Of a stretch of DNA of 64,000 bases, positions 63,795 through 64,000 are shown one piece after another. The translations under genes and the position numbers were made by a program. Source of the stretch: CAWDVH01 sp963805705. GTDB lineage: Bacteria; Actinomycetota; Actinomycetes; Streptosporangiales; Streptosporangiaceae. Positions within the stretch are counted from its first letter, which is position 1; each line of letters starts with the position of its first letter. Location: positions 8,752 through 72,751 of the forward strand of contig CAWDVH010000002.1 of NCBI GenBank assembly GCA_963805705.1, given 5' to 3'. The notes beneath the pieces were generated by a model. That model had not been told where the DNA came from and searched no databases. It was given only the letters and a program-made list of their open reading frames with translations.

Positions 63795-64000
63795 CTAGCC
63801 GCCGCCGGCGCCGCTGGCGGGCAGGCCGGGCGAGAACACCCACAGCACCTGGGCGCGGCCCGCGGCCGGGGGCACCAGGAAAGCGTGCTGCGTACTAGCC
63901 GGGAAGGTGAAGGCATCACCCTGCCCGAGGGTGATGTGCTCCCCGGCGACGGCGATCTGCAGCTGCCCGGAAACGATGAAGACGAACTCGACGTCCGCCG
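63795..64000 (-). CDS. Cupin-domain protein, 3' end only
   Basis: The visible 67 codons are the C-terminal half of a cupin: VEFVFIVSGQLQIAVAGEHI, LGQGDAFTFPASTQHAFLV and a final VLWVFSPGLP, ending at TAG 63795. The G-x5-H-x3-4-E and G-D-x6-P-x2-x3-H patterns fit the small-barrel fold. Many such C-terminal cupins are the ligand-binding part of XRE-cupin regulators, but the N-terminus is outside the window. Confidence 0.75.
   Translation of the reverse strand, partial: ADVEFVFIVSGQLQIAVAGEHITLGQGDAFTFPASTQHAFLVPPAAGRAQVLWVFSPGLPASGAGGG

Overview
This 64 kb window is high-GC actinobacterial DNA, by eye mostly near 70% GC. GTG and TTG starts are frequent, genes often overlap as ATGA or GTGA, and several products belong to actinobacterial families: F420-type luciferase-like oxidoreductases, PPOX/F420 proteins, TIGR03084, an AfsR-like BTAD regulator and LuxR-family LAL regulators. 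No species can be named. I saw no rRNA, tRNA, CRISPR array, transposase or phage structural gene.

Left arm (1-12.3 kb). A 1,342-bp segment is present twice in direct orientation (182-1523 and 9577-10918). It carries the end of a RibD/DHFR-like gene, an antisense SDR stump and a P-loop kinase-like gene. Between the copies lie a GNAT pseudogene, a secreted esterase, an alpha/beta hydrolase-LuxR fusion, a small catabolic-looking cluster (frameshifted luciferase-like monooxygenase, hotdog protein, RidA, TIGR03084 protein, MBL hydrolase) and a dienelactone hydrolase pseudogene cut off at the repeat junction. The geometry fits single-crossover integration of a 9,395-bp circle, or an assembly artefact. 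An AT-richer membrane protein gene follows.

12.4-17.7 kb is ordinary accessory sequence: methyltransferase, nucleotidyltransferase, hydrolase, a small membrane protein, a VOC protein, an M15 peptidase lipoprotein and a PPOX protein. 17.9-24.6 kb is a complete Wadjet (JetABCD) anti-plasmid operon with translationally coupled genes.

24.7-47.5 kb holds a lipoprotein, a PAP2 phosphatase, a YihY/BrkB membrane protein, two very large regulators (LuxR-LAL and AfsR-like, the latter lacking a canonical start codon upstream of its HTH), a small secreted protein, a redox set (FAD amine oxidase, DUF2231-Rieske protein, Rieske ferredoxin), PhzF, DUF1905, an SDR, an orphan zeta-like kinase, a cis-prenyltransferase/GT39 pair and a TetR-ferredoxin-P450 operon with a leaderless-looking promoter.

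47.5-53 kb has a subtilisin-like protease divergent from a TPR-CHAT protease, a sigma-70-like factor and a frameshifted partner. This looks like a regulated two-protease module and is the best candidate here for a poorly described system. 53-64 kb holds an F420-type oxidoreductase with a deaminase, a DMT transporter, a broken DUF1345 gene, a glucosidase-GlgX operon, an epoxide-hydrolase-like protein, an FAD oxidoreductase, a small membrane protein and the end of a cupin gene.

Five loci (GNAT, LLM, DLH, the 52.4-kb gene and DUF1345) carry frameshifts. Some may be sequencing errors, but the DLH locus has three independent lesions.
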